The notes beneath the pieces are model-generated. The model ran no database searches. It saw only the letters and a list, made by a program, of their open reading frames with translations, and had not been told where the DNA came from. The translations under genes and the position numbers were made by a program. From NCBI RefSeq assembly GCF_016587375.1, contig NZ_BNJG01000001.1, forward strand, positions 4,422,501-4,486,500: a stretch of DNA of 64,000 nucleotides. The letters are read 5' to 3'. Origin of the DNA: Ktedonobacter robiniae (GTDB taxonomy: Bacteria > Chloroflexota > Ktedonobacteria > Ktedonobacterales > Ktedonobacteraceae). Shown here piece by piece: positions 27,592 through 37,217 of the stretch (the first letter of the stretch is position 1; each line of letters opens with the position of its first letter).

Positions 27592-29420
27592 CTACTTCTC
27601 AAATATCCATAGATTGCGGAAGACGGCTTCGCTATCACTCTCCTGGTCGCTGCCGGTCAGGAAGCCAACCATCCCCGAGGTATAGGCGTTATCCACAACA
27701 TTGGAAAAAATAAGCTGCTTATTGATGTATAACGTAAACCGCGTCCCCTGCATAATTGCGAGCAGGGTATTAAGTTGCCCATACCCGTTTATAATAGCAC
27801 CTGAATGCGTCCAGTCAATAAGAGGTAGCCAGGTGGCCGGGTCGCTGCCCTGGGCGCGGACAAAGCGGTATGAGCCTGTATTATTGAGTTCGAGCACATA
27901 AAATGACTGGCTCTCTGGTTGCAGGCGGAAGATAAGCCCATAGATGGTGCCGCGTGATAGGCGAGCCTGGACCGTAATAGCCATGTTCGTAAAGGAGGGG
28001 GCATTCGTATAGCACCAGGCCAGGGCCCGACTGGCAGCATAGACATGATATCCTTGAGGCGTGAAATAGCACTGTTGACCATCATTGAGCCAGCCACCGC
28101 CTGGCGAGGTAAGGTCATGCGTATAGAGGATGGGACCAGCCCCAATCTCTGAGGTAATACCGGCTGTCGCCTGGACACGTGCGCGTGCTGCCAGCGTTGC
28201 CTGAGCTGGATTGCCGCCTTGCAGGAATCCCTGCGAGGATTGGCTGGCGAGAGAGAACAGGGAGTTTGGTGCTGCCTGCCAGCGGATACTGTACCAGAAC
28301 ATAAGCAGGGGCAAGGCCAGGAGCAGGAGCAAGAGGCTAATGAGTGTGAAGAGGAGGGGGCGGCTAGGGCGGTGTGCCTGGCGTAATTGGTTTGGTGAAG
28401 GCCAGCTAGCCATCGGCATCTGCAGGGGGAAGAGTGGTGTTGGGACCTCTGAGAGCACGAAATCTGGGTCCACTGGTGGCTGGAGCTTCGTTGTCTTCTT
28501 GATTAGTGGCGAGGCGTCCTCAGCAGGCTCTGTTGGCTCGGAAATAGTGAGCATGAGATCGGTTTGAGTGAGTGCCAGGGCGTTCTCAAGCGAGCAGGTG
28601 GGTATCGCTTTTTGCAGGGCTTGCAGATAGGCGTTGGAAAAGGCTCGTGCGCTCTGGTAGCGTTGCTCGGGATCCTTGGCGAGAGCCTGGAGCATGACGC
28701 TTTCGACGATGGTGGGGATGGCATCATTGAACTGGCTTGGAGGGGGAGGCGGGACCTGGATATGTTTTAAGGTGATGCCGACTGGTGTCTCTGCGCTAAA
28801 GGAACGCGGCCGGTAAGCATTTGATAGAGAATGATACCCAGGGCGTAAATATCGCTGCGATAGTCGCTGATGCCATTAGACTGTTCGGGTGCCATATATT
28901 CAGGCGTGCCAACTGTCGCGCTGGAGTGGTTATAGGCGTCCGCCTCAATTTTGGCTTTCGCCAGGCCGAAATCGGCGAGATACGCGTACCCATCGGGACG
29001 CAGGAGAATATTGGATGGTTTGACATCACGATGTAGGATATCATGATCATGCGCATATTGCAGCGCGGATGCGATCTGATAGAGATAGCTGCCAGCTTCG
29101 TCAAGAGGGAGACGTTCACGATGATAGAGATAGTCGCGTAATGTGCCGCCTTCGATGAAAGGCATCACGAGATAATACCAGGGGCTTTGCTCGCCGAAGT
29201 CGTATAGAGGGAGAATATGGTTATGGGAGAGTGCGCCAATTGCCAGGGCTTCGCGTTCGAAGCGACGGACGAATGGTTCATTACTCCCGTAGAGGACCTT
29301 GATGGCGACGCGCCGTTTGACGCGACGATCAAAGCCTAAGTAGACCTCAGAGGTTGATCCTTGTGCTACACGCCGATGTAGCTCATATCTGCCGAGGGTT
29401 GTTCCTTCTATGCCCTTCAT
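27592..29420 (-). pseudogene. Membrane Ser/Thr protein kinase, split by a one-base frameshift
   Basis: The first frame (29420-28767) has a Hanks-type kinase: LGRYELHRRVAQGSTSEVYLG, VAIKVL (ATP lysine), ILHRDVKPSNILL (catalytic loop), LADFGLAKA and GTPEYMAPEQ. After LTGRVP it runs out of frame. Adding one base to the AAA run at 28798-28800 restores VPFSAETPVGITLKHIQVPPPPP and then the frame ending at 27592, with LAKDPEQRYQSARAF. The restored protein of about 609 residues has one membrane helix (LFTLISLLLLLLALPLL) and an outer domain of about 200 residues of lectin-like beta character. Either a sequencing error or a true lesion. Confidence 0.85.
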
Positions 29421-29582
29421 CTATCCACACTCCTGCTGTTCCCTCTTGTTCAAGTTGCGCTGCGCGGTGCCAGATCGAGCATTTGGTATTCGCCGTTGTG
29501 AGGAAATTTTGCTGGCGATTGGCGGTGAACACGCCCGACTGGACGTTTTTCCTGTCACTCTTCAGGATACCACGCAAGGCCA

Positions 29583-29608
29583 TGACAGGCGTTAGAAAAC
29601 GCCTGTCA
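29583..29608 (-). terminator. Hairpin downstream of the PIG-L gene
   Basis: TGACAGGCGTT (29583-29593) pairs perfectly with AACGCCTGTCA (29598-29608) around a 4-base loop. It lies 20 bases after the stop of the leftward deacetylase gene; no strong T-run follows. Confidence 0.6.
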
Positions 29609-29627
29609 ATAGCACAGATGAGTAAGT

Positions 29628-30443
29628 TTAGCGGCGGTAGGTCCAGTAGCGCTCCAGGTAAATGGTTTCTACGGGACGAATATTGTGCGTGTAGTGTGTC
29701 ATAGCCTGGCTCATCTGCTCGGAGCCGCCAAAGTTCTGCTGGGTCTGTGTCGCGTATGCCTCAGCCGCCTCAATGCGCAGCTCAAGCATTTCTGACATCT
29801 CAACCAGGGTGGGCTCAAGCGGGAGGTCCAGTTCTTTCAAACGCGCGTCCAGGGCGCCGCTCTGGGTCACATAGGGGAAATCCTCGTAGAAGTAGACCTT
29901 TGCCCCGTGCTGTGCCAGGCCATCGGCTACGGATGCCACAATCTGGTGATCGACATGGCGCCCAACGCCAAGTGGCGCGTACCACACTGTATCGGGAAGG
30001 CGATTGTGCAGTGTGAGTAGGCCATTGAGCAACTGGCGCTCGATCTCGGCGTCGGCGGGATGTACATCACCACCCATCAATTGCGAATCGCTGTTGTAAT
30101 AGGTTGGGGTGCCGCGATAGATGGCATCCTGGTAGTCGAGCCAGAGATAGTCGGTTGGGAAGAGATCAAGCGCCTTGGCATCCTCTTTACGGCGTATCTC
30201 AATAATGTCCTGGACCGTGGTTGTGCCACCAAAGCCGCGCTGGCGATGCACCTGTTGGGCGAAGGGGCTGAGGGTACCTGTGGTTGGGGCGCCCCCAAAA
30301 ACAGTGATGACCAGGGGACGCAATCCGCTGCTCAACTGTACACCCAGTGTGCCTCCGCAGGAGTAGACCACGTCATCATAGTGTGGCGAGAGAAAGATGT
30401 GGCGATGATGCGTTTGTATATCGTTCAAGCTTGTTAGTCGCAA
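29628..30443 (-). CDS. PIG-L/LmbE family N-acetylglucosaminyl deacetylase-like hydrolase
   Basis: 271 residues starting at TTG 30443, supported by GGAGGA 8 bases upstream. The zinc site motif is HIFLSPHYDDVVYSCGG (the usual PHxDD, here PHYDD), and a later GVGRHVDHQIVASV supplies the third metal ligand (HVDH). The family removes acetyl groups from GlcNAc-type sugars, as in mycothiol, bacillithiol or GPI biosynthesis. No cysteine-ligase partner is adjacent, so the substrate stays open. It lies just downstream of the MutY-like gene on the same strand. Confidence 0.88.
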   Translation of the reverse strand: MRLTSLNDIQTHHRHIFLSPHYDDVVYSCGGTLGVQLSSGLRPLVITVFGGAPTTGTLSPFAQQVHRQRGFGGTTTVQDIIEIRRKEDAKALDLFPTDYLWLDYQDAIYRGTPTYYNSDSQLMGGDVHPADAEIERQLLNGLLTLHNRLPDTVWYAPLGVGRHVDHQIVASVADGLAQHGAKVYFYEDFPYVTQSGALDARLKELDLPLEPTLVEMSEMLELRIEAAEAYATQTQQNFGGSEQMSQAMTHYTHNIRPVETIYLERYWTYRR

Positions 30444-30574
30444 CTGCTCGTTCCTCCAAGTAAAATATAGTGCCTCTCAGAAAACCTGAGCGCGCGAGCG
30501 GCGTTAGTTTTCGTATAAGGAGACCGGCTCCAGGTAATGAATAAAACAGGTTTCTTTGGTCACCTACAGGTGGG

Positions 30575-31558
30575 TTAGGGTAAGCGGACTCCATCCTCTG
30601 CATAGTCGACCAGGCCGTCTTTTGCCAGACCGCTCACCAGACGTTGTAGCCAGGGTTGGTCCGCATCGCTATACTCAGGCTTGATTTTTGGTCCGAGAAG
30701 AGTGAGCGTGATGCGCTCCCCAGCTGGCAACGAACGAAGCAGATCAACGATCCGCCCACGAAAGTAGCGATTGGTGCTTGTGAAGGGTTGGCTCTGATAG
30801 CTGGTTTTCTTTTCTGCCACCTTGCGCATCTGTCGTAGAACCACGCCGGACGGGAAGAGGCTATGCTGGCTCATCTCCTGATAAGCTTTGCAGGGCTCTT
30901 GTAGTGGGCATGCCATACAGCGCGGATTGTTACTTGTACAGATCGTTGCCCCCATATCCATCAGGGCCTGATTCCAGTTGTAGGCCTCGCCAGGTGGCAA
31001 GACCTGTTCCGCAAGTGCCAGCATAGCCGCGTCGTTCAATGCTGTCTCTGGCTGCTCAACACCAATGAAAATGCGATGGAGCACGCGGCGAATGTTGGTA
31101 TCAACGGTGGCTACTTGCTTATGATAAGCGAAACAGGCAATGGCACCAGCCGTATAGCGGCCAATCCCTTTGAGAGAGAGCAATCCCTCGACAGTATCAG
31201 GAATACGCCCATCATACTGAGCCATAACCTGTTGCGCAATGGCTTGTAGGCGCACCGCACGCATGTTGTATCCCAGGGGAACCCACACGTTGATGACATC
31301 GGCGGTAGGAGCCACGGCCAGGTCTGCAAGCGTCGGGAACGCGCTCAGAAATTGTTGATATTTGGGCAACACGCGATCAACCTGGGTCTGTTGGAGCATT
31401 ATCTCTGACACCAGAATCGCATAGGGATCGCTGGTGCGACGCCAGGGTAGATCACGTTGCTCTGCTGCATACCAACGCAGTAAGTCACTCTGAGCGCGTG
31501 TAATATGGTCAGGCGCGAGCTGAGAAGAAATAGATGAGGGCTGTGAATCCATGCTCAT
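30575..31558 (-). CDS. mutY: A/G-specific adenine glycosylase (MutY-like)
   Basis: 327 residues. The HhH-GPD core is complete: SEIMLQQTQVDRVLPKY (catalytic Glu), LLSLKGIGRYTAGAIACFAY (helix-hairpin-helix with Gly-rich turn), VATVDTNIRRVLHRIF (catalytic Asp), and the 4Fe-4S loop CTSNNPRCMACPLQEPC. It removes adenine mispaired with 8-oxoguanine. Compared with E. coli MutY (350 residues) the C-terminal NUDIX-like recognition domain appears replaced by a shorter unrelated tail, so specificity may differ. Several starts within the first residues are possible (MSMDSQ). Confidence 0.9.
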   Translation of the reverse strand: MSMDSQPSSISSQLAPDHITRAQSDLLRWYAAEQRDLPWRRTSDPYAILVSEIMLQQTQVDRVLPKYQQFLSAFPTLADLAVAPTADVINVWVPLGYNMRAVRLQAIAQQVMAQYDGRIPDTVEGLLSLKGIGRYTAGAIACFAYHKQVATVDTNIRRVLHRIFIGVEQPETALNDAAMLALAEQVLPPGEAYNWNQALMDMGATICTSNNPRCMACPLQEPCKAYQEMSQHSLFPSGVVLRQMRKVAEKKTSYQSQPFTSTNRYFRGRIVDLLRSLPAGERITLTLLGPKIKPEYSDADQPWLQRLVSGLAKDGLVDYAEDGVRLP

Positions 31559-31564
31559 GCAGAT

Positions 31565-31837
31565 CTAAACTTTGCTCTTCTGCGCGCTTGCTTCTGGTGA
31601 CGATGCCTGGTCAGCACTGCGCTTGCGAGGCGTAATGTTGAAGAGCGTTTCGCCGCCCTCTTTCCAGCATTGTGCGTCGGGAGCAGGCAGATTTTCGCAC
31701 AAAACCCAGTCCCTGGCATCTTTGAGAACATGGCCCTTAACGCACTTGGCATACATAATGTGCTCGTTCAGGTCGGGGTCGCCCGGCTTGATGTTTGCTG
31801 AGGCAATTTTAGGAATAAAAAATCTACACCACGGCAC
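31565..31837 (-). CDS. Conserved-looking hypothetical small cysteine protein
   Basis: 90 residues from GTG 31837, supported by AAGGAAGG about 12 bases upstream. Cysteines sit at CRFF, KCVKGHVL, WVLCENLPAPDAQCW, a spacing that could hold one zinc ion. The end is basic and Ser-rich. No family recognised. It lies six bases before the MutY-like gene start on the same strand and is probably co-transcribed with it. Confidence 0.55.
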   Translation of the reverse strand: MPWCRFFIPKIASANIKPGDPDLNEHIMYAKCVKGHVLKDARDWVLCENLPAPDAQCWKEGGETLFNITPRKRSADQASSPEASAQKSKV

Positions 31838-31963
31838 GGCTAGGTACCTTCCTTAATTTTGATTGATAAAGACACTTGAAACACCACCGCTCTATTCCTT
31901 CATTTGACTATGGTGGCACTGCCAATTATAACGCATTATGTTTGATAGCGTCTAGAGCACTCG

Positions 31964-32725
31964 TTATTGTGATGGTGTAGGTTTCTGGCTGACGATGACG
32001 AGCCGGCTATCGAGTGTCAGGGCGTTACCATCCAGGTCGCCATAATAGCCTGTGACCTGTAACCCTACTTGATTGATCAGGCTGATGAGTTCGGTAAGTG
32101 TATAGATGCGTATGGATTGGCGATGTTCGATGCGCTCGCCATTGGGATGAAGCAGGGTGATGCGGACGTTATTGCGGCTCTTGAGCAGATCGATCTCACG
32201 CTCTTCCATGACGATTAAGCCATTGTCGTAGCGAATCATACTTTGAGGGGTAAAGGCACGTACGACTCGTGGTTGGTAGACGGTTTCTAGCAGAAAGATG
32301 CCTCCGGGCGCGAGTGCTTTGTGAATCTCTTTGAGTACCAGAAGATCATCTTCTTCCTGCTCAAAATAGCCAAAGGAGGTAAAGATATTGATAGCAGCGT
32401 CAAAGGTGTCTTCATAGGGGATGGAGCGCATATCTTGCTGTAACCAGTCGATGTTGAGGTGTAGCCTGGCGGTCTCCTGGCGTGCTCGATCAAGGAGGGC
32501 CGCGCTAAGGTCTAGCCCGGTAACAGCATATCCGCGTTGCGCTAACGGGAGGGCATGGCGTCCATCTCCACAACACACATCTAAGATCCGCATGCCTGGC
32601 GTGAGGTGAAGTAGCGCTTCAATGGCACTGACCTCATGTTGGGTGCGAGATGCAGGTAGGAATGGAGAGTAGATCTGTAGATAGTCTTCGCCAAAAAACG
32701 TTTGGTACCAGGGCTGGCTACTCAT
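31964..32725 (-). CDS. Class I SAM-dependent methyltransferase
   Basis: About 253 residues from ATG 32725 (AAAGGAG 6 bases upstream). SAM-binding motif MRILDVCCGDGRHALPLAQRG, acidic loop VTGLDLSAALLDRAR, motif II FDAAINIFTSFGYF, and LAPGGIFLLET. The family methylates small molecules, and no substrate can be read. It has the C-terminal beta region with RITLLHPNGERIEHRQSIRIYT common to this subgroup. It stands alone between intergenic spacers. Confidence 0.85.
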   Translation of the reverse strand: MSSQPWYQTFFGEDYLQIYSPFLPASRTQHEVSAIEALLHLTPGMRILDVCCGDGRHALPLAQRGYAVTGLDLSAALLDRARQETARLHLNIDWLQQDMRSIPYEDTFDAAINIFTSFGYFEQEEDDLLVLKEIHKALAPGGIFLLETVYQPRVVRAFTPQSMIRYDNGLIVMEEREIDLLKSRNNVRITLLHPNGERIEHRQSIRIYTLTELISLINQVGLQVTGYYGDLDGNALTLDSRLVIVSQKPTPSQ

Positions 32726-32887
32726 GCTCAACTCCTTTGACCTGTGCTGGGTATGTCTGTTTGAAGGTGTCTTATACTAAATCTTCTACTAAGAATAAAC
32801 GATCTTATATCCTCTTTTTGTGGGAACCACGTATCTACCTCTTTACAAGATGTCCTCAGCGTCTGCGATGCTTAGCAGGGGTAGCGC

Positions 32888-33181
32888 TTACGGCAAAAGT
32901 GTCAGGCGGACCCACCAGGTGCAGGCTTTGAAGGCAAGGAGGCCGTAGAGTACTCCCCACACTTCGTGCAGCAAGGCGTAGCTGGTGGCCATCGTGAGGA
33001 GGAAGAGTAGGGCCAGGCCAGCGGTTTGTTTCATGTATAGGGCGCGCTGGTAGCGGCGAAAGCCGCTCGGTGGCGAGTCGCGGAAGTGCCAGGTAATAAT
33101 CCATATTCGGGAAAGTAGTACTATAATCCCAGTCGGCCCTATAATATGCAGGCAGAGCGAGAGCACTGAAAGATAGGACAT
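32888..33181 (-). CDS. Small three-helix membrane protein
   Basis: About 97 residues from ATG 33181 with AGGAGAC 5 bases upstream; the longer frame to 33238 lacks a site. Helices: SYLSVLSLCLHIIGPTGIIVLL, GLALLFLLTMATSYALL and VLYGLLAFKACTWWVRL. A DUF-type membrane protein without recognised function. Divergent from the next gene at 33280. Confidence 0.65.
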   Translation of the reverse strand: MSYLSVLSLCLHIIGPTGIIVLLSRIWIITWHFRDSPPSGFRRYQRALYMKQTAGLALLFLLTMATSYALLHEVWGVLYGLLAFKACTWWVRLTLLP

Positions 33182-33279
33182 CTGCGTCTCCTGGTTAGAC
33201 CATGTGACGACTAATAGTATAGTAGAACGCGCAAACACGGCTGGAATGTATTATAATTGAGACGGCCTGAGAACCGGAA

Positions 33280-33879
33280 ATGGGCCTGATTGATCTCTTA
33301 TTTCGAAAGGCAGTTGTACGTGTGTTTGCAGAAGAATTAGTGGTGATAGATACTGACTCGGCATTATGGGAGGCGGTCAGGCCTTTGGTAGCCGCTGCGC
33401 TACGACTTGATCAACAGCAGGAGCCATCCTGGCATGGGTGGAATAAGGAGCAGATAATCACGTTCTTATGCACGCTCCCAGAGCACTGTACCCTTGTCTG
33501 CGGGGTATGGGATACGCTGACTGATGAAGAGGGCAATGAGCGCGAGGTGCTGGTGTTGGGATGCGTATGCGAAGCGCAAAGGGGAGAGGTGCTGACGGTG
33601 AGGACGTTTGAGGCGTTGCAGGACGAAAAGCTTCCCCCACTACAGGAGTTGGAGCCGGGTTTTGAGCATGCACGCGAAATTATGCGCACCATAAAAGCCC
33701 AGATTGCTCCCGTGGCCTGGGCTTTGTTTACCGATAAGACGACTTGGGATGAATGGTTGCTGGCTGAGGGCAATGAGGGGGGCGTAGCCGATAAAAAGGC
33801 GTTACTTTCGCTCTTTGCCCAGCAGGGGCGTTGTGTGCTGATGGGGAGCCAGGCTGCGCATCACTCACATCATCCATAA
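33280..33879 (+). CDS. Hypothetical protein
   Basis: 199 residues, acidic, soluble, no signal peptide. Not recognised as a family. It has a repeated pattern of amphipathic helices and strands (VVIDTDSALWEAVRPLVAAAL, CTLVCGVWDTLTDEEG, VLVLGCVCEAQRG), and the C terminus is His-rich (AAHHSHHP). It is followed by a 135-base spacer and then galT on the same strand; no evidence links it to galactose use. Confidence 0.6.
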   Translation: MGLIDLLFRKAVVRVFAEELVVIDTDSALWEAVRPLVAAALRLDQQQEPSWHGWNKEQIITFLCTLPEHCTLVCGVWDTLTDEEGNEREVLVLGCVCEAQRGEVLTVRTFEALQDEKLPPLQELEPGFEHAREIMRTIKAQIAPVAWALFTDKTTWDEWLLAEGNEGGVADKKALLSLFAQQGRCVLMGSQAAHHSHHP

Positions 33880-34015
33880 ATAGAGACCTGCTCTTCTGAT
33901 AAGTGGCATGGTGGGTCATGGCGGCCTGTGGCTGTTACGATCCACCATACTCCCCATTCAGAGATATGTTGCACACAAGATTCATAGAATATAAAGCAAA
34001 GAATTTGGGAATAAT

Positions 34016-34924
34016 ATGGAACAGAAGACGCCTTTAATTTGGAATCCAATTCTACGGCAATATTTGGTGAATGCACCTCATCGTATGAGCCGCCGCGAAG
34101 GAACGACGAAATGCCCGTTTTGTGCTGACATTACCGAAGGGCGTGTAAGTGAGGATACGCAGGTATGGCTCCATCCAAATGATTTCCCTCCCTTGCAACC
34201 TCCAGTTGGTGAGGCGGTTGTAGTTATTTATAATCGCGACCACGAGAAGACCTTCACCCAGCTGACCGTAGATGAAGTGTTCGCGGTGACGAAGCTCTGG
34301 CGCGAACTATATAATGATTTCTCTTCGCGCTACCCGGCGGTAATGATCTTTGAGAATAGCGGTGAAGCTATCGGCCAGACGCAGCACCACCCTCATGGAC
34401 AGGCCTATGGCGTCTCTGTCTTACCTCCTGTTCTGGAGCGTAAGTTGGAGACAACGGTACTCGAACACAAGGCTGGCCGCGGGTGCCCTTTCTGCCGCGT
34501 GCGCGATGAATTGACGGACACCGATTTTGAGGTGGCCCACAATGAGACCTGGCAGGCGTTTTTGCCCCCCTATGTGCGCTATCCCTATGAGACGCATCTC
34601 TATTTGAAGCGGCATGTGCCTAGCTTGGCACAAGCAACCGATGAGGAATTGCGCGACCTCGCTGCCATGCTCCTGAAGGTCATTCGTGGCTATAACAATC
34701 TCTTTGATAGCGCGATGGCTCCGATGCCCTACCTGCTAGGTCTGCATCAATTGCAGGATGAGCGGTTCCACTTCCACGTTGAGATTCTTGCCATTGGACG
34801 TGCGCCGGGTAAGCTTAAATTCGCCGCCTCCTCAGAGTCTATCTGGGGCATGTGGACCAACGACTCCGCTCCGCAGCAGAAGGCGCTGGAGCTGCGGCAG
34901 GCTATTGAGAAAGAGATGGAGTAG
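34016..34924 (+). CDS. galT: Galactose-1-phosphate uridylyltransferase
   Basis: 302 residues. Leloir pathway enzyme exchanging UMP between UDP-glucose and galactose-1-phosphate. The catalytic HPHGQ (His127 as nucleophile) lies in GQTQHHPHGQAYG, zinc-type cysteines in KCPFCAD near residue 33-36, and a second domain has ETHLYLKRHVPSL and LHQLQDERFHFHVEIL. The next gene, galK, begins four bases after the stop with its SD (GGAG) inside the galT end, so the two form an operon. GalE is not in the window. Confidence 0.93.
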   Translation: MEQKTPLIWNPILRQYLVNAPHRMSRREGTTKCPFCADITEGRVSEDTQVWLHPNDFPPLQPPVGEAVVVIYNRDHEKTFTQLTVDEVFAVTKLWRELYNDFSSRYPAVMIFENSGEAIGQTQHHPHGQAYGVSVLPPVLERKLETTVLEHKAGRGCPFCRVRDELTDTDFEVAHNETWQAFLPPYVRYPYETHLYLKRHVPSLAQATDEELRDLAAMLLKVIRGYNNLFDSAMAPMPYLLGLHQLQDERFHFHVEILAIGRAPGKLKFAASSESIWGMWTNDSAPQQKALELRQAIEKEME

Positions 34925-34928
34925 TAGC

Positions 34929-36224
34929 ATGGAGAGAAAGCAGTATCCACAACCCGCCCTTGAGGCGGCCCAGAAGTTCGCTACGGTTTTTCAGGACGAT
35001 GGCGTGTACGCGGGTCCGCTCAGTGCAGCCTGGGCGCCGGGTCGTGTCAATATTATTGGTGAGCATACCGACTATAATGACGGCTTTGTCTTGCCATTGG
35101 CGGTCGACCGTGTCTCAGCCTTTGCAGGCCGCACGCGCCAGGACCAGGAGGTGCGCCTCTGGTCAGCGCATTTTGAGGAGTATGCGCAGTTTTCGCTTGA
35201 GCAACTGCCTGGCTCATTTGAGCAGCAGTGCCAGGGACTTCCCGGCTGGGCGCGCTACGTCCTGGGTGTGGTGGCCGAACTGGTACGCGCGGGCTTTGCG
35301 CTCAAGGGCTTTGATGCGGTTGTGGCTGGCGATGTACCCCTGGGTGGTGGCATGAGTTCTTCAGCGGCCCTTGAGGTGGCGACGGTCTATGCCTGTGCCC
35401 AGTTCTCGGGTGGGCAGCTCAAGATTGGCGATGGCGAGGAGAGCCAGCCGCGCCCCCAGCGGGGGTTACAGAAGATGGAGGTCGCGGCGCTCTGCCAGCG
35501 TGCTGAACACATTGCCTCTGGCCTGCGCTCGGGTATTCTGGACCAGGCGGCCTCATGCCTGGGGCAGCCCGGACAGGCGGTCTTGCTGGATTGCCGCTCG
35601 TTTGCGTACCAGTATTTCCCCTTCTCTGACCCAGAGGTCGCAATTGTAGTCATTGATACCAGTGTGCGTCGTGAACTGGCGAGTACGGCCTATAACGAGC
35701 GTCGCCAGCAGTGCGAGGAGGCGGCGAGCCTGTTGCGCGAGGCGGTCTTGCGCGATGAGCCGGAGAACGCCCAGGCGCGCGAGATCAAGGCTCTCCGCGA
35801 TATCACGCCTGAGCAGTTCGCGCGCTACAAAGATCAGCTTCCTGAACTGCTACGTAAGCGCGCGGGCTATGTTATCGCCGAGGACAAGCGTGTGATGCAG
35901 GTTGTAGAGCTGTTAAAGCGCAATGATTTTGAAGCTGTTGGCCAGGTGCTCTGGCAGGGCCACGCGGGTTTGCGTGATGAGTACGAAGTAAGCTGTTCAG
36001 AACTGGATGCTCTGGTGGACATCGCACATAGCGTTCCCGGTGTGCTCGGAGCGCGTATGCTGGGCGGTGGCTTTGGTGGCTGCACAATTAATCTGGTGCG
36101 CCAGGAGGCGGTCACCGCGCTGACACAGGCCGTCGAAGAGCAGTATCCCGAGCGCACAGGACGCCAGGCCAGCATCGACATCTGTCGCGCGGCAGGCGGT
36201 CCCGGCATGGCGGTCCTGGAGTAA
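34929..36224 (+). CDS. galK: Galactokinase
   Basis: 431 residues from ATG 34929, which is preceded by GGAG inside the galT stop region. GHMP kinase motifs are all present: GRVNIIGEHTDYNDGFVLPLAV (galactokinase signature), GDVPLGGGMSSSAALEVA (ATP loop) and ARMLGGGFGGCTINLV. It phosphorylates galactose at C1. A charged stretch of about 25 residues (GQLKIGDGEESQPRPQRG) between the ATP loop and the next helix is longer than in E. coli GalK. The frame reads far upstream into galT but that part is overlap without meaning. Confidence 0.94.
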   Translation: MERKQYPQPALEAAQKFATVFQDDGVYAGPLSAAWAPGRVNIIGEHTDYNDGFVLPLAVDRVSAFAGRTRQDQEVRLWSAHFEEYAQFSLEQLPGSFEQQCQGLPGWARYVLGVVAELVRAGFALKGFDAVVAGDVPLGGGMSSSAALEVATVYACAQFSGGQLKIGDGEESQPRPQRGLQKMEVAALCQRAEHIASGLRSGILDQAASCLGQPGQAVLLDCRSFAYQYFPFSDPEVAIVVIDTSVRRELASTAYNERRQQCEEAASLLREAVLRDEPENAQAREIKALRDITPEQFARYKDQLPELLRKRAGYVIAEDKRVMQVVELLKRNDFEAVGQVLWQGHAGLRDEYEVSCSELDALVDIAHSVPGVLGARMLGGGFGGCTINLVRQEAVTALTQAVEEQYPERTGRQASIDICRAAGGPGMAVLE

Positions 36225-36261
36225 GCTACCTGCCTGGCTGTATCCTGTCGAACGACGTCTA

Positions 36262-36321
36262 CAGGTGCTCCGTGTTCCTCATGTTGCACGATGCGTGTAG
36301 AGAGGTGGCGCGGAGCACCTG
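36262..36321 (+). promoter_or_regulatory. Long-loop hairpin between galK and the M55 gene
   Basis: CAGGTGCTCCG (36262-36272) pairs perfectly with CGGAGCACCTG (36311-36321) across a 38-base loop. It may be a processing or attenuation structure; there is no T-run. Confidence 0.45.
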
Positions 36322-36341
36322 GCTTTAGTAAGGGAGTTGCT

Positions 36342-37169
36342 ATGAAGCTTTTTCTTTCGACCGATTTTGAGGGAACAAGTGGGATCGTGGCCTGGGAGCA
36401 GATCATCGAGGGCAATCCTGAGTATGCCCAGGGACGAAAATTGCTGACCAACGAAGTCAACGCTGTAATTGCTGGCGCTCAGGAGGCTGGCGCGCACGAG
36501 TTTGTCGTCAATGATGCCCATCATGCGATGCGCAACCTCCATCCCCAGGACTTGCTGGGGCGTGCGACCCTCATCACTGGTCGACATAAGCCATTGTATA
36601 TGATGCAGGGATTGGATGCCTCCTTTGATGGCGTCTGTTTCGTCAGCTATCACGGTTCGATTGGGGCCGAGCGCGCGATTCTCTCGCATACCTATAATCC
36701 TGGGGCGATCTGGGAGGTGCGCATCAATGGCGAGGTCGTGGGCGAGTCTGGTTTGAATGCCCTGGTCGCGGCGCATTATGGTATACCTATTATTCTGGTG
36801 AGCGGGGATGCGGCAACCGCCCAGGAGGTGCAAACCTTTGCTCCCCAGGCTGAAACGGTCGTGGTGAAAGACTCCATTGGACGTTTTGCCGCGGTCAACC
36901 TGCATCCAGAGGTAGCCTGTGAGATGCTGCATGCAGGGGCAAAACGAGCTGTTGAGCAGCTCGCACAGACACAACCTCCCCATTTCAAACTGCCCGTCAC
37001 GCTGGAGATAACCTTTCTGGTGGCGGACATGGCGGATATGGCGCTCTGGATTCGTGGGGTGGAGCGCGTCGGCCCCCGCACCGTGAAGGTTGTGAGCGAG
37101 CAACTGTTAGACCTCTACTGCACCTTTGTGACGATTGTCACTCTAACGCGCTCGCTAGTGGATCGCTAA
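36342..37169 (+). CDS. dppA: M55 family D-aminopeptidase (DppA-like)
   Basis: 275 residues from ATG 36342 (AGGGAG 6 bases upstream). Zinc-site motifs of B. subtilis DppA are visible: STDFEGTSGI, VVNDAHHAMRNL, and SYHGSIGAERAILSHTYN. The family cleaves N-terminal D-amino acids from small peptides and may recycle cell-wall peptides. The C-terminal part carries VGPRTVKVVSEQLLDLY. It is 117 bases after galK, with the hairpin between. Confidence 0.9.
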   Translation: MKLFLSTDFEGTSGIVAWEQIIEGNPEYAQGRKLLTNEVNAVIAGAQEAGAHEFVVNDAHHAMRNLHPQDLLGRATLITGRHKPLYMMQGLDASFDGVCFVSYHGSIGAERAILSHTYNPGAIWEVRINGEVVGESGLNALVAAHYGIPIILVSGDAATAQEVQTFAPQAETVVVKDSIGRFAAVNLHPEVACEMLHAGAKRAVEQLAQTQPPHFKLPVTLEITFLVADMADMALWIRGVERVGPRTVKVVSEQLLDLYCTFVTIVTLTRSLVDR

Positions 37170-37170
37170 C

Positions 37171-37214
37171 GTTGAATTGTAGGGCTCAAGCTAGCTTGGG
37201 CCCTACAATTCAAC
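37171..37214. terminator. Bidirectional terminator between convergent genes
   Basis: GTTGAATTGTAGGG (37171-37184) pairs perfectly with CCCTACAATTCAAC (37201-37214); the loop itself contains CAAGCTAGCTTG, an inner palindrome. It directly follows the M55 gene and faces the end of the FHA gene. Confidence 0.7.
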
Positions 37215-37217
37215 TCT

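Noticed and set aside
34758..34928. Upstream extension of galK
   Set aside because: It lies inside galT in another frame; the ATG at 34929 has a proper SD and begins the family-like sequence.
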